A stretch of DNA of 60,599 nucleotides from an uncultured Bacteroidales bacterium (GTDB lineage: Bacteria; Bacteroidota; Bacteroidia; Bacteroidales; UBA932). The stretch spans positions 1 through 60,599 of the forward strand of contig CABUIX010000003.1 of NCBI GenBank assembly GCA_902491795.1, read 5' to 3'. The position numbers and the translations under genes were made by a program. Positions 35,947 through 44,809 of the stretch are shown here, one piece after another; within the stretch, counting starts at the first letter, position 1; each line of letters begins with the position of its first letter. Below the pieces are notes generated by a model that was not told where the DNA came from, did no database searches, and was given only the letters and a program-made list of their open reading frames with translations.

Positions 35947-38679
35947 TTGAGGAAACTCGGATATATATTTTCCCTCCTGCTTGCACTCACAGTGCTGACG
36001 ACGGAAATGCAGGCCCAGAACAGACGAGCCCAGAGAAGGGGCGCGGAGCCCGTCTATGGCATGAGGGTAGAGAAACAGGTCGCATTGCCCGACTCCGCAA
36101 CACTGGCCCTTAGGGACTCACTGCATGCTGCAGACTCGATACGCCGGGCGGATTCCGTTGCCATGCTCGGCAAGAGTTCGCTTGAGCAGCCGGCATTCTC
36201 GACCGCCCGCGACTCCATCGTCCAGGATTTCAGCAACGGAAAGAGACTCATATATTATTACGGAGACGTCAGCGTCAAGTATCAGGACATGGAGCTGAAG
36301 GCCGAATACATGGAATACGACATGAAATCGGGGACGGTCTTCGCCAAAGGCGTCTATGACTCGACAGCGGGAGAATGGGTGGGAAGGCCCGTGATGACCC
36401 AGGGCAACAAGACCTACAACATGGAGGAGGTAAAATACAACTTCAATTCGCGCAAGGCCAAGATCTCCAACATGATAACCACCGAAGACGACGGAATACT
36501 GCACGGCAGGAACATCAAGATGATGGATGACCAGTCCATCAACATCACCGACGGAAAATACACAGTATGCGATGCCGACCACCCGCACTATTATCTCGCC
36601 CTCACCAGTGCAAAGGTGATACGGAAACCGTCGCAGAAAACCATTTTCGGACCGGCATACATGGTGATCGAAGACGTAAAGATCCCGTTCCTGGGCCTTC
36701 CGTTCGGGTTCATCCCCAAAAGGCCTGACAGGGCCACTGGAATGCTGATGCCGACATTCGGAGAAGAGCAGGCCAGAGGATTCTTCATGAGGGACGCCGG
36801 AATGTATTTCGTGTTCGGAGACTACCTGGATCTGTCAGTAACCGGAGACTACTACACCCTTGGGTCCTGGGCGATTGACGTCAATTCCAGGTACAAGGTG
36901 AACTACAAGTTCAACGGATCCCTGTCCGTGAACTTCTCGAACGACCAGACGGGAGAGAAAGGCACTCCGGAGTTCTTCCAGACCAGGAACTTCGGTTTCA
37001 AGTGGACTCATTCGCAGGACTCCAAGGCACATCCGGGACAGACCTTCAGCGCATCCGTCAACTTTTCGAGCCCCTCGAACAACAAGTACAACTCCACCAA
37101 CATCAACGAGGCTCTGCAGAACCAGATCCAGTCTTCGATTTCGTTCTCCAGGAACTGGAACGGAAAGTTCAACCTCAGCATAAATGCCCTGCACAGCCAG
37201 AACTCCAGAGACTCGTCCTATACCTTTACTCTTCCGAACATCACGTTCTCGATGAGCACGATCTACCCCTTCAAGCAGAAGAACAGGGTGGGCAAGGAAA
37301 AGTTCTACGAGAAGATTTCGTTCGGATACAACACTACCCTGCAGAACAAGATAAGCTTCAAGGCATCCGAGTTCGGCCAGCCGGGCTTCTGGGACAAGAT
37401 GCAGAACGGCATGACGCACAACTTCAGCATCGGGCTTCCAAATTTCCAGCTGCTTAAATACATAAGCATCGCACCCGGTGTCTCATATTCCCAGAACTGG
37501 TTCTTCAGGAAGCAGGAATATGCCTACAACGAAGAATCCGGTGAGATCGAGGCCCTTCCGAGTTCGATGTTCAACACCTTCGGAATCACGCAGAACTATT
37601 CGTTCAGCACATCAATGAGCACCCGGCTTTACGGAACGTTCAATTTCGGCAAGCACCGCAAGCTGCAGGCCATAAGGCACGTGATCTCCCCGTCCATGTC
37701 CTTCTCGTTCAGCCCGGAAAAGGGCACCTATGCAAACGGCTACCGCACAATCGAATATACCGACGCGGAAGGTGCTGACCAGGTTTACCAGTACAACATC
37801 TACTCCGGACAAATTTACCAGCCGCCCGGAAAGGGACGTTCAGCCACAGCTTCCCTGAGCATCGGGAACAATCTCGAGGCAAAGGTTAAGGACTACGCCG
37901 ACACCACCGGAACCGGGACAAAGAAGGTGAAACTTATTGACCAGCTGAACATCAGCACGAACTACAACTTCCTGGCTGACTCGCTCAACATGGGAACGAT
38001 TTCCATGACCATGTCCACCCAGCTGTTCAACAAGGTCACCATAAGCGCGAGCGCTGGCTTCGACCCCTACGCAATAGGAGAGAACAGCAGGAAGATCAAC
38101 AAGTTCGCGATCACGCAGGGACAGGGTCTTGCCAGGCTGACCAGTTTCTCGGCCTCGGCTTCCTATTCCATTTCCGGAGACGGGAAGATCAACGGCAACG
38201 ACGGAAGCCAGTCGGGAGGCAGCGGAGCATCCGGAAACACCAACTACTACCAGAGGAATTTCTATCACCCCGTAACCGGAGACTATATTCCGGGAGGTTG
38301 GCTGTACTATACCAATCCGAATGCACCATGGTCGTTGAGTTTCAATGCACTGTTCAGCCTTTCGAGGTCCTATTCTTTTGACTCCACGCTCCAGCAGCTG
38401 ATCAAGACAAACCGGATCACGGCAACGCTCAACACCGCAGGGAGCATCAAGCTTACGCCAAAAATGTCAATCAACGTGTCGTCGGGCTTCGACTTCGTCG
38501 CCAAAAAGCTTACCACTACTCAAATCAGCGCAACATACGACCTGCACTGTTTCAACATAGCTGTTTCGTGGGTACCTCTCGGAACCTGGAAATCATACAG
38601 TTTCAGGATTTCCGCCAATGCAGCTGCCCTTGCGGACCTGCTCAGGTTCAAGAAGAGCGACAGTTATTGGGATAATTAG
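35947..38679 (+). CDS. LptD-like LPS-assembly outer-membrane protein
   Basis: The 910-residue protein has a signal peptide (RKLGYIFSLLLALTVLTTEM, cleavage near MQAQ). An OstA/LptA-like jelly-roll domain (~85-250) shows LIYYYGDVSVKYQDMELKAE, VRPVMTQGNKTYNMEEVKY-like and KAKISNMITTEDDGILHGRN segments. A long beta-barrel with alternating aromatic strands runs to the C-terminus. The conserved lptD-type junction IPFLGLPFGFIPKRPDRATG with MLMPTFG is present. LptD inserts lipopolysaccharide into the outer leaflet together with LptE. The start must be TTG at 35947, since the frame has TAG upstream and the next ATG lies within the signal peptide's end. Its 3' end runs to within 77 bp of rho and past the rho promoter's upstream side. 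Confidence 0.85.
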   Translation: MRKLGYIFSLLLALTVLTTEMQAQNRRAQRRGAEPVYGMRVEKQVALPDSATLALRDSLHAADSIRRADSVAMLGKSSLEQPAFSTARDSIVQDFSNGKRLIYYYGDVSVKYQDMELKAEYMEYDMKSGTVFAKGVYDSTAGEWVGRPVMTQGNKTYNMEEVKYNFNSRKAKISNMITTEDDGILHGRNIKMMDDQSINITDGKYTVCDADHPHYYLALTSAKVIRKPSQKTIFGPAYMVIEDVKIPFLGLPFGFIPKRPDRATGMLMPTFGEEQARGFFMRDAGMYFVFGDYLDLSVTGDYYTLGSWAIDVNSRYKVNYKFNGSLSVNFSNDQTGEKGTPEFFQTRNFGFKWTHSQDSKAHPGQTFSASVNFSSPSNNKYNSTNINEALQNQIQSSISFSRNWNGKFNLSINALHSQNSRDSSYTFTLPNITFSMSTIYPFKQKNRVGKEKFYEKISFGYNTTLQNKISFKASEFGQPGFWDKMQNGMTHNFSIGLPNFQLLKYISIAPGVSYSQNWFFRKQEYAYNEESGEIEALPSSMFNTFGITQNYSFSTSMSTRLYGTFNFGKHRKLQAIRHVISPSMSFSFSPEKGTYANGYRTIEYTDAEGADQVYQYNIYSGQIYQPPGKGRSATASLSIGNNLEAKVKDYADTTGTGTKKVKLIDQLNISTNYNFLADSLNMGTISMTMSTQLFNKVTISASAGFDPYAIGENSRKINKFAITQGQGLARLTSFSASASYSISGDGKINGNDGSQSGGSGASGNTNYYQRNFYHPVTGDYIPGGWLYYTNPNAPWSLSFNALFSLSRSYSFDSTLQQLIKTNRITATLNTAGSIKLTPKMSINVSSGFDFVAKKLTTTQISATYDLHCFNIAVSWVPLGTWKSYSFRISANAAALADLLRFKKSDSYWDN

Positions 38680-38689
38680 GAAATTTTAT

Positions 38690-38697
38690 TACTTTTG
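38690..38697 (+). promoter_or_regulatory. -7 promoter box for rho
   Basis: TACTTTTG matches TAnnTTTG exactly. It lies 10 bp after the lptD-like stop codon and gives rho a leader of about 50 nt. Confidence 0.6.
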
Positions 38698-38711
38698 CCA
38701 AATCATTCAGT

Positions 38712-38738
38712 ACGGCCGCTGCAGTCATTTTCGGCCGT
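38712..38738 (+). promoter_or_regulatory. GC-rich hairpin in the rho leader
   Basis: ACGGCCG (38712-38718) and CGGCCGT (38732-38738) form a 7-bp GC-rich stem with a 13-nt loop inside the predicted rho 5' leader, 17 nt before the ATG. It could modulate rho translation or autoregulation. No function is shown by sequence alone. Confidence 0.4.
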
Positions 38739-38755
38739 CCAAAATAATTCACTTT

Positions 38756-40633
38756 ATGCCACATCGACTTTTCGAGCTGAATGCGATGAGCAGGGAACAG
38801 CTTGAGACAATTGCAAATGAACACAATGTCAAGAATATAAAGAAGCTTGACGACGAAAATCTTGCTTACGCAATATTGGACGCCGAAGCCAAGGAAGAAT
38901 CGACCAAGATTTCTCCCGAGAAGCCAAAAGTGCGCAGAGGCCGTCCTCCCAAGCAAAAGCAGGCGGATGCAGCAAAGACAGACGCTTCAGCCAAGCAGAC
39001 AGGCGAAGACCAGGCCGATACCGAACAAAAGAAAGGACGAAAGAAAGCAGAAAGCACTTCAGGGGAAGAAACCGCAGCCCCCGCCACTCCCGCAGAACCC
39101 AGGAAACGCGGGCGTAAACCTGCCGCAGCAAAACCTGCTCCGGAAGGGACCCCGCAGAGCCAGTCCGCTGCACCCGACAGCGACAACGTAACTGCACAAG
39201 CCGAACAGAAGAAAAAGTCCTCGTCCAGAGGACGGAAAAAGACCGTGGCGGCAGAGCAGAAGCCCGAAACGGCACCTGCTGCAGCTGCACCCCAGGAGAA
39301 AAATGACGGTACAGCCCAGCAGGAGAAGGACAATACAGTCCAGGAAAACCAGGAACAGGCCAAGCCTCGCAACCAGCAGGATGCGGACAGGAACCAAAAG
39401 CCCAAGTATCAGCAGCACGGCTACTACAACAACAATCAGGGAGGCCAGTACAGGCAGCAGAATTTCCAGCAGCAGAGGTTCAACAAGCCTGTTTATTTCG
39501 AGGAGACCGTCGAAGCTACCGGCGTTCTTGAGATTATGCCGGACGGCTACGGCTTCCTGCGGTCTTCCGACTACAACTACCTCAACTCGCCCGATGACAT
39601 TTACGTCTCCCAGCAGCAGATAAAGTACAATGCTCTCAAGAGCGGAGACACCGTAACAGGCGAGATACGTCCTCCCCGCGAAGGTGACAAGTACTTCCCC
39701 CTCGTAAACATAAAATCGGTAAACGGACGGACAACGGAATACATCAGGGACCGTGTACCTTTCGACTTCCTGACTCCCCTCTTCCCCGACGAGAAATTCA
39801 ACCTTCTCGGCAACGGGCACATGAGTGACGTAAGCTGCCGCATCGTCGACATGTTCTCACCTATCGGCAAAGGACAGAGAATGCTGATAGTATCGCCTCC
39901 AAAGGCCGGAAAGACACTGCTTCTGAAGAGCATCGCGAACGCAATAGCGGACAACCATCCCGAAGTATATGAAATCGTGCTCCTCGTAGACGAGCGCCCC
40001 GAGGAAGTGACCGACATGCAGCGTTCCGTGAAGGCGGAAGTTGTGGCGTCAACCTTCGACGAACCCGCCGAAAAGCATGTTAAGGTTGCCAACATGGTGA
40101 TCGAAAAGGCCAGAAGGCTGGTTGAATGCGGCCATGACGTGGTAATCCTGCTGGACTCCATAACCAGGCTTGCAAGGGCATACAATACGGTACAGCCAGC
40201 ATCAGGCAAGGTCCTTACCGGAGGCGTGGATGCAAATGCCCTCCAGAAGCCCAAGAGGTTCTTCGGTGCAGCCAGGAACATTGAGGGAGGAGGTTCCCTT
40301 ACCATTCTTGCCACTGCCCTTACCGAAACCGGATCCAAGATGGACGACGTGATTTTCGAAGAGTTCAAGGGAACCGGAAACAGCGAAATCCAGCTTGACC
40401 GCACGCTCGCGAACCGCAGGATCTTCCCTGCAGTGAACATTCTTCTCTCGGGAACCAGGCGCGATGACCTCCTGTACACCAAAGACCAAAGCCAGAGAAT
40501 CTGGATTCTGCGGAAGCTCCTCGCCGAGATGAATCCTACTGAAGCCATGAACTTCATGCTTCAGCGCATGGATGAATTCAAGACAAACCAGGACATGCTC
40601 GACAACATGTCCAAGATATCGGCGAGAGACTGA
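38756..40633 (+). CDS. rho: Transcription termination factor Rho with a long disordered insert
   Basis: The start is placed at the ATG at 38756 (625 residues), which begins the Rho N-terminal domain (MPHRLFELNAMSREQLETIA, with IKKLDDENLAYAILDA). The frame upstream overlaps lptD. Residues ~50-240 are a low-complexity, Lys/Ala/Gln/Pro-rich insert (GRPPKQKQA, RKRGRKPAAAKPA, a Gln/Asn/Tyr-rich tail near residues 205-235). The cold-shock RNA-binding domain (~245-320) and the RecA-like motor follow, with Walker A SPPKAGKTLLLKSIANAI, Walker B VVILLDSITRLARAYNT and the Q/R-loop GGVDANALQKPKRFFGAARN. Rho ends transcription by translocating on RNA. Classical E. coli Rho is ~420 residues, and an insert of this type is known in Bacteroidota Rho. 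A terminator follows at 40655. Confidence 0.98.
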   Translation: MPHRLFELNAMSREQLETIANEHNVKNIKKLDDENLAYAILDAEAKEESTKISPEKPKVRRGRPPKQKQADAAKTDASAKQTGEDQADTEQKKGRKKAESTSGEETAAPATPAEPRKRGRKPAAAKPAPEGTPQSQSAAPDSDNVTAQAEQKKKSSSRGRKKTVAAEQKPETAPAAAAPQEKNDGTAQQEKDNTVQENQEQAKPRNQQDADRNQKPKYQQHGYYNNNQGGQYRQQNFQQQRFNKPVYFEETVEATGVLEIMPDGYGFLRSSDYNYLNSPDDIYVSQQQIKYNALKSGDTVTGEIRPPREGDKYFPLVNIKSVNGRTTEYIRDRVPFDFLTPLFPDEKFNLLGNGHMSDVSCRIVDMFSPIGKGQRMLIVSPPKAGKTLLLKSIANAIADNHPEVYEIVLLVDERPEEVTDMQRSVKAEVVASTFDEPAEKHVKVANMVIEKARRLVECGHDVVILLDSITRLARAYNTVQPASGKVLTGGVDANALQKPKRFFGAARNIEGGGSLTILATALTETGSKMDDVIFEEFKGTGNSEIQLDRTLANRRIFPAVNILLSGTRRDDLLYTKDQSQRIWILRKLLAEMNPTEAMNFMLQRMDEFKTNQDMLDNMSKISARD

Positions 40634-40654
40634 CATCCGTCACATCGCCGGAAA

Positions 40655-40709
40655 AAAAGGACTCCCGGGAAGGCGCTTGATGAGCAAAAGCCTTTCCGGG
40701 AGTCCTTTT
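40655..40709. terminator. Bidirectional terminator between rho and upp
   Basis: A 20-bp stem with one mismatch (AAAAGGACTCCCGGGAAGGC paired with the sequence at 40690-40709) has a 15-nt loop. The stem is flanked by A on one side and TTTT on the other, so it can serve both convergent genes. Confidence 0.88.
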
Positions 40710-40724
40710 GTCGGCTGAAGCAGG

Positions 40725-41354
40725 CTACTTCGTTCCGAAGATCCTGTCGCCGGCATCGCCGAGGCCGGGAACAATGTAAGCGTCACCGTTCAAATGATCA
40801 TCCACTGCAGCAACGTAGATGTCCACGTCAGGATGTTCTTTCTGCACCTTCGCAATACCCTCAGGTGCCGCAACGAGACACATGAGCCTGATGTTGGTGC
40901 AGCCGTGTTCCTTAAGCATTGCCAGGGCATCACATGAACTGCCGCCGGTGGCCAGCATAGGGTCAGTGACAATAACCAGCCTGTCCTTTATGTCTTCGGG
41001 GAGCTTGCAATAATAGACTACCGGAGAATGTGTCTCCTCGTCACGATAAAGACCGATATGCCCTATTTTCGCTACGGGGACAAGAGTCATCAGGCCGTCA
41101 ACCATACCGAGACCGGCCCTGAGAATGGGAACGACGGCCAACTTTCTGCCCGACACCTTCTTGGCACGCATGGAGCAAATGGGGGTCTGAATCACTTTGT
41201 CTTCCAGCGGAATGTCCCTCGTGACTTCATAACCCATCAGCATTGATATTTCCTTGAGAAGTTCCCTGAAATCCTTGGAACCTGTCTCCTTGTCCCTCAT
41301 GATAGTCAGCTTGTGCTGAATCATGGGGTGGTCAATAATATGCACCTGGCTCAT
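40725..41354 (-). CDS. upp: Uracil phosphoribosyltransferase
   Basis: The start is placed at the ATG at 41354 (209 residues; MSQVHIIDHPMIQHKLTIMR). The longer frame would begin inside the divergent gene's promoter. Signature segments are VPILRAGLGMVDGLMTLVP, VTDPMLATGGSSCDALAML (PRPP-binding loop) and AVDDHLNGDAYIVPGLGDAG (uracil site), all standard for Upp. It makes UMP from uracil and PRPP in pyrimidine salvage. It is divergent from the nucleoside kinase-like gene, which acts in the same pathway area. A one-mismatch -7 box (TACCTTTA, 41379-41372) is upstream. Confidence 0.97.
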   Translation of the reverse strand: MSQVHIIDHPMIQHKLTIMRDKETGSKDFRELLKEISMLMGYEVTRDIPLEDKVIQTPICSMRAKKVSGRKLAVVPILRAGLGMVDGLMTLVPVAKIGHIGLYRDEETHSPVVYYCKLPEDIKDRLVIVTDPMLATGGSSCDALAMLKEHGCTNIRLMCLVAAPEGIAKVQKEHPDVDIYVAAVDDHLNGDAYIVPGLGDAGDRIFGTK

Positions 41355-41392
41355 AATCGTAAGAATTTTAGTAAAGGTAATACATTTTTCTT

Positions 41393-41400
41393 TATTTTTG
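41393..41400 (+). promoter_or_regulatory. -7 promoter box for the TGS-kinase gene
   Basis: TATTTTTG matches TAnnTTTG exactly, 20 nt before the ATG at 41421, in the 66-bp gap between upp and this gene. Confidence 0.55.
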
Positions 41401-41420
41401 CGCAGCAATCGCAACAGCCC

Positions 41421-43088
41421 ATGATAAGAATATACTGCAGGAACAACGGAACCTTCAGGGAATTCAGGGAAGGCACCACCTTGCTTGAGATGGTTCCGGA
41501 ATTTGAGTTTGAAAAGCCATGTGAAATCCTTGCCGCAAAGGTCAACAACGTTGCAGAAGGACTGCTTTTCAGGGTTTTCAACAACAAGGACATCGAATTC
41601 ATGGACTACAGGAGCTACAGCGGCCGCAATGTGTACTGCCGCTCATTGAGCTTCCTGCTTTGCAAGGCCGTGACAGACCTGTTCCCCGGGAGCCGCACAA
41701 GCCTGCGGAGGCCTATCTCAAAAGGATATTTCTGCAGTGTGGAGAAGCCGGACGGTTCTCCGCTCAGCGATGGGGATATCACGGCAATCGATTCAAGGAT
41801 GAGGGAACTGGTAAGGCTGGACCTGCCGTTCAGAAGGCATGAGGTGCATGCCGACGAGGCCATAAACCTCTTCAGGAAACTCGGAGCCTCCGACAAGGTC
41901 AAGCTGATGGAGACCTGCGGTGACATATACATCAAATACTACACTCTGGGCGACACTCCAGACTACTACTGCGGCGCCCTGGTCCCGAGTTCCGGATATC
42001 TCAAGGTCTGGAGCCTCAGCCGATACAACAGCGGAATGATACTGCGCGTGCCTGACAGGCACCATCCGGGTGAACTTGCTCCATTCCACGAACAGCCCAA
42101 GACTTTCGACGTCTTCTCCGAGGCCATAAGCTGGAACAGCATAATGAATCTCGACACGGTCGGAGACGTGAATCACGCCTGCCAGACGGGAAAGGCATCC
42201 GATCTGATCCTCGTAGCCGAGGCCCTGCAGGAGAAGAAGATTGTCCAGATTGCCGAAGAAATCAACAGGCGCTGCCACAATGACAACCCCGTCAGGATGG
42301 TGCTGATAACCGGTCCTTCAAGCAGCGGCAAAAGCACTTTCTGCAAGAGACTGAGCGTCCAGCTCAAGGCCTGCGGACTGCATCCCGTTTCATTTTCGAC
42401 CGATGACTATTTCGTGAACCGGCTCGACACTCCCAAACTCCCCGACGGAAGCTACGATTTCGACAATTTCGACACTGTCGACCACGAGTATCTGCAGAAT
42501 GACGTGCTGAAACTTCTCAACGGCGAGGAGGTGGAAGTCCCTGAATACAACTTCGTTACCGGAATGAGAGAATTCAACGGAAAAAAACTCAGACTGGCCG
42601 AAGGATCGCTGCTTCTGGTCGAAGGCATCCATGCCCTCAATCCCCTGCTTACCGACAAAGTTCCTGAATCCTACAAATTCAAGATATTCATCAACACTAT
42701 CACAAGCATCTCGCTGGACGACCACAACTGCATTCCCACAAGCGACAACCGGTTGCTGCGCCGCATTGTGCGCGACTTCAAGATGGGTTCGTACACTGCC
42801 AGGCAGACCATCTCCAACTGGCCGAATGTGCGCCGGGCGGAAGTCAAGTGGATCTATCCTTTCCAGGAAGACGCCGATGTGCTGTTCAACTCCGCATATC
42901 TTGTGGAGTTCGCCGTGCTCCGCAACCATGCCGAAAGAATCCTGGCCACTGTACCGAAAAACTGTGCTGAATACAGCGAGGCACACCGCCTTCTGCATTT
43001 CCTGCACTACTTCACACCGGTATCCGACAAGGAAATTCCGCCAACTTCCCTGCTCCGCAGCTTCATCGGAGGAAGCAGTTTCGAATAG
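41421..43088 (+). CDS. TGS-domain uridine kinase-like nucleoside kinase
   Basis: The start is placed at the ATG at 41421 (555 residues), 20 nt after an exact -7 box. The N-terminal ~60 residues (MIRIYCRNNGTFREFREGTT, GLLFRVFNNKDIEFMDYRSY) are TGS-like. Residues ~65-240 resemble the threonyl-tRNA synthetase-type second additional domain (PFRRHEVHADEAINLFRKLG, YCGALVPSSGYLKVWSL). The C-terminal ~270 residues are a P-loop kinase of the uridine kinase/phosphoribulokinase class, with Walker A TGPSSSGKSTFCKRLSVQLK, FSTDDYFVNR and LLLVEGIHALNP. This build is common in Bacteroidota and Firmicutes. The small-molecule substrate is not settled, but uridine or another nucleoside is likely. It is divergent from upp. 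Confidence 0.88.
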   Translation: MIRIYCRNNGTFREFREGTTLLEMVPEFEFEKPCEILAAKVNNVAEGLLFRVFNNKDIEFMDYRSYSGRNVYCRSLSFLLCKAVTDLFPGSRTSLRRPISKGYFCSVEKPDGSPLSDGDITAIDSRMRELVRLDLPFRRHEVHADEAINLFRKLGASDKVKLMETCGDIYIKYYTLGDTPDYYCGALVPSSGYLKVWSLSRYNSGMILRVPDRHHPGELAPFHEQPKTFDVFSEAISWNSIMNLDTVGDVNHACQTGKASDLILVAEALQEKKIVQIAEEINRRCHNDNPVRMVLITGPSSSGKSTFCKRLSVQLKACGLHPVSFSTDDYFVNRLDTPKLPDGSYDFDNFDTVDHEYLQNDVLKLLNGEEVEVPEYNFVTGMREFNGKKLRLAEGSLLLVEGIHALNPLLTDKVPESYKFKIFINTITSISLDDHNCIPTSDNRLLRRIVRDFKMGSYTARQTISNWPNVRRAEVKWIYPFQEDADVLFNSAYLVEFAVLRNHAERILATVPKNCAEYSEAHRLLHFLHYFTPVSDKEIPPTSLLRSFIGGSSFE

Positions 43089-43139
43089 GCCGCAGCCTTT
43101 CCGGATACCACAAGCATCGGACACAAATCAGATTGACAA

Positions 43140-43649
43140 ATGAAAAACAAGATAGTGCTGCCCTCCGATTTCTCGCCAGAAGAGCGGGCCGAAAGGGCAA
43201 AGAACAACTTCCTCAACGGATACAACTGCTGCCAGGCAGTGCTTCTGGCGTTCTCGGACCTGCTTGAAGACCAAACATCGGCAGAAGTGCTCGCCATCAT
43301 CGGCTCCGGATTCGGCGGCGGAATGGCCCGTATGCGCGAAGTATGCGGAAGCTTCAGCGGAGCCGTGGCAATGGCCGGCTTCATGTCCCCCGCGAGCGAC
43401 CCTTCGGTCAAGTCTGACAGGACGGCAAACTACGCCCTGGTACAGAAGATGGCGGAAGAATTCAAGGAACTCAACGGAGGAAGCATCGTGTGCGGAGAGC
43501 TCCTCGGCCTCAAGAAGAGACAGACAGAAAGTCCGGAACCGTCAGACCGTACACCGGAATACTACAAGAAACGCCCCTGCGCCCAGATCATCAGCAACGC
43601 CGCCCTGATTGTGGCACGACATCTCCAGGAGATGCAGCAGAATCAGTAA
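43140..43649 (+). CDS. C_GCAxxG_C_C family (putative redox-active) protein
   Basis: The 169-residue cytoplasmic protein has the family's spaced cysteine pattern: NGYNCCQAVLLAF near residue 30, GSGFGGGMARMREVCGSFSG near residue 65, VCGELLG near residue 120 and KRPCAQIIS near residue 145. The family name comes from this motif. Members are thought to bind a metal or cluster or to act in redox chemistry, but no reaction is established. It lies 51 bp after the kinase gene and 78 bp before the hydrolase gene in the same direction. I see no signal peptide. Confidence 0.9.
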   Translation: MKNKIVLPSDFSPEERAERAKNNFLNGYNCCQAVLLAFSDLLEDQTSAEVLAIIGSGFGGGMARMREVCGSFSGAVAMAGFMSPASDPSVKSDRTANYALVQKMAEEFKELNGGSIVCGELLGLKKRQTESPEPSDRTPEYYKKRPCAQIISNAALIVARHLQEMQQNQ

Positions 43650-43727
43650 AAAGGGCACTTATTGCACAAAATAAGGTATCTGTCAAAAGCAGGAATCAAC
43701 TAAATTAGCATCACTAAAAACTTAGCG

Positions 43728-44789
43728 ATGCAAAAATCACTGCTGATCATGACCCTTTTTGCGACCGTTGCCCTGACATCGGTCTCATGTGGCCAGAACC
43801 AGACGGATACTGCCATGGAAGAAAAACTCAATCTTACTCAGGAGTGGGACAAGGTCTTCCCACTGAGTCCCAATGTAAGTCACAGCAAGGTGACTTTCCA
43901 CAACCGCTACGGCATCACATTGGCCGCCGACCTCTATATGCCCAAGAACGCCTCGGGGAAACTTGCGGCGATTGCCGTCTGCGGGCCTTTCGGCGCGGTC
44001 AAGGAGCAGGCTTCCGGCCTTTACGCCCAGACTCTTGCCGAAAGAGGCTTCCTCACCATAGCCTTTGACCCGTCGTTCACCGGAGAGAGCGGCGGAGAGC
44101 CCCGCAATGTGGCATCTCCCGACATAAACACCGAAGACTTCTGTGCAGCAGTAGACTATCTGTCGACTCGGGATGATGTTGACCCTGAGCGGATAGGCAT
44201 ACTTGGAATCTGCGGATGGGGCGGAATGGCCGTAAATGCTGCGGCCGTCGACACCAGAATAAAGGCCACGGTTGCCTCCACAATGTACGACATGAGCAGA
44301 GTGACGGCGAACGGATATTTCGATGCGGACGACAATGCCGATGCCCGCTATGCCACCAGGAAGCAGCTGAATGCACAAAGGACCGAAGACTACAGGAACG
44401 GCAGCTACGCACTTGCAGGAGGTGTGGTTGATCCGCTTCCGGAAGATGCGCCGCAGTTCGTCAAGGACTACTACGCATACTACAAGACACCGCGCGGATA
44501 TCACATCCGCTCACTCAACTCAAACGGCGGCTGGAACAAGACCTCCGCTCTGTCCTTCCTCAACATGCCGCTGCTCTCGTATGCGTCCGAGATCCGCAGC
44601 GCAGTCCTCCTCATACACGGAGAGAACGCACACTCCCGCTACTTCAGCGAGGACTGCTTCAAGAAGCTCACCGGAGACAACAAGGAGCTGTTGATCATCC
44701 CGGGAGCCGTGCACACAGACCTCTACGACAACATGGAGAAGATTCCGTTCGACAAGATCGAAGATTTCTACCTGACATATCTGAAATAG
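43728..44789 (+). CDS. Lipoprotein-type alpha/beta hydrolase with altered nucleophile elbow
   Basis: The 353-residue protein has a lipoprotein signal ending LTSVSC (Cys21), followed by an alpha/beta hydrolase fold. The strand-loop AIAVCGPFGAVKEQ and the segment FLTIAFDPSFTGESGGEPRN match the dienelactone hydrolase/YcjY-like group. The nucleophile elbow, GICGSG in that group, here reads GICGWGGM, so Trp takes the usual Ser position with Cys two residues before. An Asp-containing strand (VLLIHGENAHSRYFSEDC) and a C-terminal His (IIPGAVHTDLYDN) are present. It may be a non-classical or inactive hydrolase. The substrate is unknown. It is followed after 20 bp by an acetyltransferase gene. Confidence 0.85.
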   Translation: MQKSLLIMTLFATVALTSVSCGQNQTDTAMEEKLNLTQEWDKVFPLSPNVSHSKVTFHNRYGITLAADLYMPKNASGKLAAIAVCGPFGAVKEQASGLYAQTLAERGFLTIAFDPSFTGESGGEPRNVASPDINTEDFCAAVDYLSTRDDVDPERIGILGICGWGGMAVNAAAVDTRIKATVASTMYDMSRVTANGYFDADDNADARYATRKQLNAQRTEDYRNGSYALAGGVVDPLPEDAPQFVKDYYAYYKTPRGYHIRSLNSNGGWNKTSALSFLNMPLLSYASEIRSAVLLIHGENAHSRYFSEDCFKKLTGDNKELLIIPGAVHTDLYDNMEKIPFDKIEDFYLTYLK

Positions 44790-44809
44790 AAGCAATCGGT
44801 ATACGGCAT

